Position numbers and translations under genes: made by a program. 64,000 nucleotides of DNA from Phycisphaerales bacterium (GTDB lineage: Bacteria; Planctomycetota; Phycisphaerae; Phycisphaerales; UBA1924). The notes below the pieces were generated by a model. That model was not told the origin of the DNA. It saw nothing but the letters and a program-made list of their open reading frames with translations, and searched no databases. The stretch lies in contig JALUWX010000032.1 in assembly GCA_027019265.1 (NCBI GenBank), forward strand, positions 62,001 through 126,000. Direction: 5' to 3'. Shown here one piece after another: positions 60,100 through 64,000 of this stretch (positions are counted from its first letter, which is position 1; every line of letters starts with the position of its first letter).

Positions 60100-61080
60100 T
60101 TGAACCAACACCTCGACCCAGCTACAGCGCCCAACGGCGTGCTCATCGCGATCGATGGGCAGGGCCACGATCTTGAGAATCCGTATGCGCAGCACCAGGA
60201 TCGCGCGTGGATCTGGATCCATTTGTCCCAGCGCTCCGAAGTCGCGCGTCGTTGGATCCTGAAGGAATCCGGGATCCCCCCCCACGAAGCACGGGCGCTT
60301 GTCGCGGAGCACACCCGTCCGCGCTGCACCCAGTACGACAACGGGCTCCTCTTCATCGGACGCGGGGTCAACATGGACCCCGAGAGCACCCCCGAGGACA
60401 TGGTGTCGATCCGCGCGTGGATCGACGAGAAGCGGATCGTGAGTGTGGTCCTGCGCCGGCTCCGGAGCGCGGAAGCGGTCGCCGACGAGTTCGGATCCGA
60501 GTCCCCTCCGTCGTCCCCCCAAGCGGTCCTGTCCCGACTCATGCATCACATGGTCGACCGGATCGGTCCCGTCGTCGAGGACCTCGCGGAGAAGCTCGAG
60601 GACATCCAGGAAGACGTCATCGACGACAACACCCCGACCCTCCACGCTTCGGCGCTCTCCCCGATCCGTCTCAGCACCATCGGGCTCTACCGATACCTCG
60701 TCCCCATGCACGACGCGGCCAGCGCGCTCGTCAGCTCCCCCACCCTCGCGAATTCCTCCGATGTCGTCACCGAACTCGTCGCGACCCGGGATCGGCTCGC
60801 GCGATTGACGGAAGAGCTCAACGCGATCGAGACCCGCGCGGGGGTCACCCGGGACGAGATCGTCTCGAGACGCGCCGAGGAGCTCAACGACCGGGTCTAT
60901 GCGCTCACGATCCTCGCCGGGGTATTCCTCCCCCTGAGCGTGATCACCGGGCTCCTCGGGATGAACGTCGATGGGATCCCCCTCAGCTCCAACCCAGCGG
61001 GCTTCTGGATCACCACGATCAGCCTGGTTGTGCTGCTCGTGATCTCCCTCACCCTGCTCCGGATGAAACGCTGGATCTGA
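60100..61080 (+). CDS. CorA/ZntB-family divalent-metal transporter
   Basis: Pentameric channel-type transporter with a large cytoplasmic N-terminal domain and two C-terminal helices. In this 326-residue protein the helices are VYALTILAGVFLPLSVITGL and FWITTISLVVLLVISLTLLR, with the signature GMN in LLGMNVDGIP near residue 287 and a short loop. GMNVxGIP followed by a Pro/Asn-rich loop is closer to ZntB than to classic CorA. I chose the TTG at 60100 (GAGG 9 nt upstream); a GTG at 60070 is possible. It lies between the E1 and E2 genes. Confidence 0.9.
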   Translation: MNQHLDPATAPNGVLIAIDGQGHDLENPYAQHQDRAWIWIHLSQRSEVARRWILKESGIPPHEARALVAEHTRPRCTQYDNGLLFIGRGVNMDPESTPEDMVSIRAWIDEKRIVSVVLRRLRSAEAVADEFGSESPPSSPQAVLSRLMHHMVDRIGPVVEDLAEKLEDIQEDVIDDNTPTLHASALSPIRLSTIGLYRYLVPMHDAASALVSSPTLANSSDVVTELVATRDRLARLTEELNAIETRAGVTRDEIVSRRAEELNDRVYALTILAGVFLPLSVITGLLGMNVDGIPLSSNPAGFWITTISLVVLLVISLTLLRMKRWI

Positions 61081-61195
61081 CCCGATCAAGGGCCGATATC
61101 TGAGGACATGGGCGATGGTTCCGCACTATGATCGCCCCTGACGATCGAACGACGCCGCCGACTGGACAACGCGGATCAACGCCGGAGACCGAACC

Positions 61196-62530
61196 ATGCC
61201 GATCACGATCACCATGCCGCGCCTCTCCGACACGATGGAGCAGGGCACCGTTGTCGCCTGGCACGTCAAGGAAGGCGACACCGTCAGCGCCGGCGACGTC
61301 ATCGCGGACATCGAAACCGACAAAGCGACCATGGAACTCGAATCCTTCGACGACGGGGTCGTCGCGAAGCTGGGGATCCAGGCCGGCGAAACCGTGAACG
61401 TCGGGGAAACGATCGTCGTCCTCGCGGAAGACGGCGAAGACGTCGCTGAAGCGGCCAAGACCGCCGGATCCTCGTCCGGGTCCTCTGCTCCCGCGAAGAA
61501 GCAAGAGTCCGGATCCGACGAAGGCGGCGGGACCGCGACGATGGCGCCCCCGAGCGACTCGACCTCCGCGCACAGTTCCAACGGCAGCGCCAACGGGAAC
61601 GACCGGGTCTTCGCCTCTCCCCTCGCGCGGAAGATCGCCGACGAGCACAACCTCGCGCTCTCCAACATCAACGGGTCCGGCCCCTCCGGGCGCATCGTCA
61701 AGAAGGACGTCGAGCAAGCCCTCGCATCGGGTGGCGCAGCTGCGCCGGCCGCCGCTGCTCAGAGCGCCTCGGCCCCCGCGCCCATGCTCCCCGTCACGGG
61801 CGCGACCCTCGAATCCCGGAACGTCTCGCTCTCGAACATGCGCGCCACGATCGCGCGTCGTCTCGTCGAGTCCAAGACCACCATCCCCCACTACCAGGTC
61901 ACCGTCTCCGTGCGTCTTGACGCGCTCATGGCGCTCCGTGCGGAACTCAACGACCAGCTCCAATCCCAGGGTGTCAAACTCAGCGTGAATGACTTCCTCG
62001 TCCGCGCCTGCGCCCTCGCGATGCACGAACACCCCTACGTCAACTCCTCCTGGAACGACAAGGGCCCCTCGATCGACCTGCACGGGCACGTCAACGTCGG
62101 GGTCGCTGTCGCGCTCCCCGAGGAGCGAGGGGGCGGGCTCGTCGTTGCGTCCATCAACAGCGCCGACCAGATCGGGCTCCGTCAGATCAGCGCCGAGACC
62201 AAGCGCCTCGCGAAGAAAGCCCGTGAGAAGGGGCTCTCCCCCGAGGAGCTCTCGGGCTCGACCTTCACGATCTCCAACCTCGGGATGTTCGGGGTCGATC
62301 ACTTCACGGCCATCGTCAATCCCCCGAACGCGGCGATCCTCGCCGTCGGGCGCGCGATCGAGAAGCCCTTCGTCGATTACGATGATGAAGGAAACGCGGA
62401 GCTCGTCATCGGGCACGAGATGTCCATGACCATGTCGAGCGATCACCGGATCATCGACGGTGCGATGGCCGCTCAATATCTGAACTCGGTCAAATCGATG
62501 CTCGAATCCCCGGCCTCGCTGCTCGTCTGA
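61196..62530 (+). CDS. pdhC: Pyruvate dehydrogenase E2, dihydrolipoamide acetyltransferase
   Basis: Core of the pyruvate dehydrogenase complex; accepts acetyl from E1 on its lipoyl-Lys and transfers it to CoA. The 444-residue protein has one lipoyl domain with ETDKATMELE (Lys near residue 43), a Ser/Gly/Ala-rich linker and a subunit-binding domain (FASPLARKIADEHNLALSNI). A second linker and the catalytic domain follow, with MSMTMSSDHRIIDGAMAAQY (active His near 418). No E3 gene (lpd) is in the window. Confidence 0.95.
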   Translation: MPITITMPRLSDTMEQGTVVAWHVKEGDTVSAGDVIADIETDKATMELESFDDGVVAKLGIQAGETVNVGETIVVLAEDGEDVAEAAKTAGSSSGSSAPAKKQESGSDEGGGTATMAPPSDSTSAHSSNGSANGNDRVFASPLARKIADEHNLALSNINGSGPSGRIVKKDVEQALASGGAAAPAAAAQSASAPAPMLPVTGATLESRNVSLSNMRATIARRLVESKTTIPHYQVTVSVRLDALMALRAELNDQLQSQGVKLSVNDFLVRACALAMHEHPYVNSSWNDKGPSIDLHGHVNVGVAVALPEERGGGLVVASINSADQIGLRQISAETKRLAKKAREKGLSPEELSGSTFTISNLGMFGVDHFTAIVNPPNAAILAVGRAIEKPFVDYDDEGNAELVIGHEMSMTMSSDHRIIDGAMAAQYLNSVKSMLESPASLLV

Positions 62531-62532
62531 TC

Positions 62533-63099
62533 GTGCTCGAGCGACTCCGGATCCCGCATCTGTTGCTCATCGCCTTCGGGTTGATCCTGTTGTCGGTCCT
62601 GATCGCGATCTACCCCACGTACACGTACCTCCGCGCCGTCGTCCAGGACGCGATGTTCCCCCTCGTCCAGTTCGACTCCAACGAGCTCGTCGAGTTCCAG
62701 GACAACGACCCCCACGCGCGGTACGTCCTCGCGCTCGATATCGATCACCCGGACGAACCGCTCCCGAGCATCGATGTCGAGATCAGCTCTCCCGATGGCG
62801 AAGTCACGACCCACGACATCAATCAGTGGGCTCGACTGTTCGGGAGGGAGTACCGACGCTTCCTCGTGATCGACGCGCCCAATACGGGACGATTCAACCT
62901 CAAAGTCGAGACCGACTCCAACGAGGATTTCATCCTCTACCGATCGATCGAGGACGTCGCCGCGAAGCAAACACGTCGATCGCTCCCCCTCTGGATCGTC
63001 GCGTGCGTGCCTCTTGTGCTCTCGTTCGGGACCCTGGTCCTTATCCTCCTCAGAGCGATGCGTGATTCGGACCATGTCAGCCTGGATCTCGGACGCTGA
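62533..63099 (+). CDS. Two-helix membrane protein, unknown
   Basis: A 188-residue protein with a helix at each end (LLLIAFGLILLSVLIAIYPT and LPLWIVACVPLVLSFGTLVL) enclosing an extracytoplasmic beta-rich domain (DIDHPDEPLPSIDVEISSPD). It starts at GTG two bases after the pdhC stop and may be co-transcribed. I do not recognise the family. Confidence 0.6.
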   Translation: MLERLRIPHLLLIAFGLILLSVLIAIYPTYTYLRAVVQDAMFPLVQFDSNELVEFQDNDPHARYVLALDIDHPDEPLPSIDVEISSPDGEVTTHDINQWARLFGREYRRFLVIDAPNTGRFNLKVETDSNEDFILYRSIEDVAAKQTRRSLPLWIVACVPLVLSFGTLVLILLRAMRDSDHVSLDLGR

Positions 63100-63162
63100 C
63101 ACCCCCCAAACACCGATCCTCCCCCGAAACTGCTCACCCGATCAGCCCGAATACACTCCTGT

Positions 63163-63618
63163 ATGGCGGATCGACGATCCAACACGACGATCAGCGGCCC
63201 ATTGATCGGCCCGGACTCACGGAACTTCCGTGAAGAGCAATCCTCGTATCTGATCGACGAAGCACGGGAACGGATCCGTGAGGAAGACGATCGGAACAAG
63301 GAAGGGGTCAAGCTGGCGCGTCGATTGATCGTCGCGTTCGTGCTGGTGTGCCTTCTGGGGGTTGTGTTCTACGCCGTCCTCCCCCAGTGGGGGCTCCGAC
63401 TCCCCCCGATCGTCCCCGCGCTGAGCTTCATCGCGATCTTCGCGGGAGCGGTTCTGACCGCGCTCGACGAGAACAAACCCGACGACCTCGACGACCCCAA
63501 CGACACCCGCGTCTTGGATCAACGTTCGTGCAAGGACGACGGCTGTGCCGTCGGGATGTGCTCGGGCCCGCGCCCGCTTCGGATGTTCCGGGACGATCCG
63601 AAGCGCCCCAAGAACTAA
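63163..63618 (+). CDS. Small membrane protein with two helices, unknown
   Basis: The 151-residue protein has a charged N-terminus (EARERIREEDDRNKEG), two helices (LIVAFVLVCLLGVVFYAVLP and IVPALSFIAIFAGAVLTALD) and a polar C-terminus with two cysteines close together (SCKDDGCAVGMC). I do not recognise the family; the Cys cluster could bind a metal but there is no supporting context. Confidence 0.55.
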   Translation: MADRRSNTTISGPLIGPDSRNFREEQSSYLIDEARERIREEDDRNKEGVKLARRLIVAFVLVCLLGVVFYAVLPQWGLRLPPIVPALSFIAIFAGAVLTALDENKPDDLDDPNDTRVLDQRSCKDDGCAVGMCSGPRPLRMFRDDPKRPKN

Positions 63619-63641
63619 CCCGATCGGCGTAGACTCCCTCT

Positions 63642-64000
63642 ATGCCTCAGCGCGTCGAGTTCATGATCGTGCTCCTCGGCGGGCTCTGGCTCGCGCTCGT
63701 CGCGGGCTACGTCAACACCCTCATGATCATCCTCGGCGCGCCTCCCGTGACCCACGTCACCGGATCGATCACCCGGCTCAGCGCCGATCTCGGACGCGCG
63801 GACTTCAAGGATGCTCTGCTCGTCGGGCTCATCGTGGGCTCCTTCATCGGAGGCGCCGCGATCGCCGGGGTCATCGTCGGAGGGTCCACCCTCAAACTCG
63901 GGCGCCGATACGGGATCGCGATCCTCCTCGAATCCGCGCTCCTCGCGGCGGCCGCCGCTTCGCTCCCCCACTCCGTTCACGCAGCGACGATCTTCGCGGC
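63642..64000 (+). CDS. YoaK/DUF1275-type membrane protein, N-terminal part (runs off the window)
   Basis: 119 residues are visible up to the right edge. The pattern MIVLLGGLWLALVAGYVNTL with VTHVTGSITRLSADLG after it is characteristic of the YoaK/DUF1275 family of multi-helix membrane proteins of unknown transport role. Further helices (DALLVGLIVGSFIGGAAIAG) follow. The C-terminal half is outside the window. Confidence 0.75.
   Translation, partial: MPQRVEFMIVLLGGLWLALVAGYVNTLMIILGAPPVTHVTGSITRLSADLGRADFKDALLVGLIVGSFIGGAAIAGVIVGGSTLKLGRRYGIAILLESALLAAAAASLPHSVHAATIFA

Noticed and set aside
1..64000. CRISPR arrays, prophage structural genes, rRNA genes
   Set aside because: No regularly spaced repeats, no capsid, tail or terminase frames, and no rRNA stretches were found on either strand.

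Overview
The window reads as a high-G+C chromosomal segment of a planctomycete, most likely class Phycisphaerae. Pointers are a surface protein ending in a Cys-Pro-terminated dockerin-like tail, a second one with a PEP-CTERM-like tail, a LysW carrier-protein amino-acid pathway, an ECF-type sigma factor paired with a transmembrane Ser/Thr kinase, multi-TM DsbD and a lone fliM. The taxonomic call is inference from gene content; no 16S gene is present. Genes are tightly packed, mostly with 4-nt stop/start overlaps.

1-6546: a divergent arginine-type locus. On the minus strand lie argR, an N-acetylornithine-carbamoyltransferase-type argF' and argG (cut by the window edge). On the plus strand lie lysW-lysX-lysY-lysZ-lysK. 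Upstream of lysW I see a 31-codon leader peptide with four Lys codons, a strong intrinsic terminator and a 12-bp competing antiterminator helix: a candidate translation-coupled attenuator. argR has a leaderless-looking promoter overlapped by two palindromes resembling ARG boxes.

6531-12334 (minus): a signalling operon of a periplasmic binding protein, a membrane histidine kinase, a REC-HDOD regulator and a REC regulator with a decayed HD-GYP domain. 12750-31865: a segment bracketed by direct repeats of tRNA-Gly(GCC). The whole tRNA is at the right end and only its 3' half at the left, with decayed transposase fragments just inside both ends. It holds a 5'-truncated RHS toxin gene with immunity candidate, a type II secretion operon whose secretin gene is also 5'-truncated (the two truncations meet at about 19.4 kb), a sigma-factor/kinase pair, and a secreted-protein/HTH pair.

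31965-45739: dsbD (minus), fliM, then nusA-infB-ylxP-rbfA, an HhH-GPD-like gene, a giant TPR lipoprotein and yebC. 45740-57206: mixed housekeeping and surface genes, including an esterase lipoprotein, endonuclease III, two related surface proteins with different sorting tails, tRNA-Arg(CCG), an MFS transporter and a C-terminal-processing protease. 57390-62530: pyruvate-dehydrogenase E1alpha, E1beta and E2, interrupted by a DUF1801 and a CorA/ZntB gene. Small membrane proteins follow, and a YoaK-type gene runs off the right edge. All calls come from reading the sequence; no database search was run.
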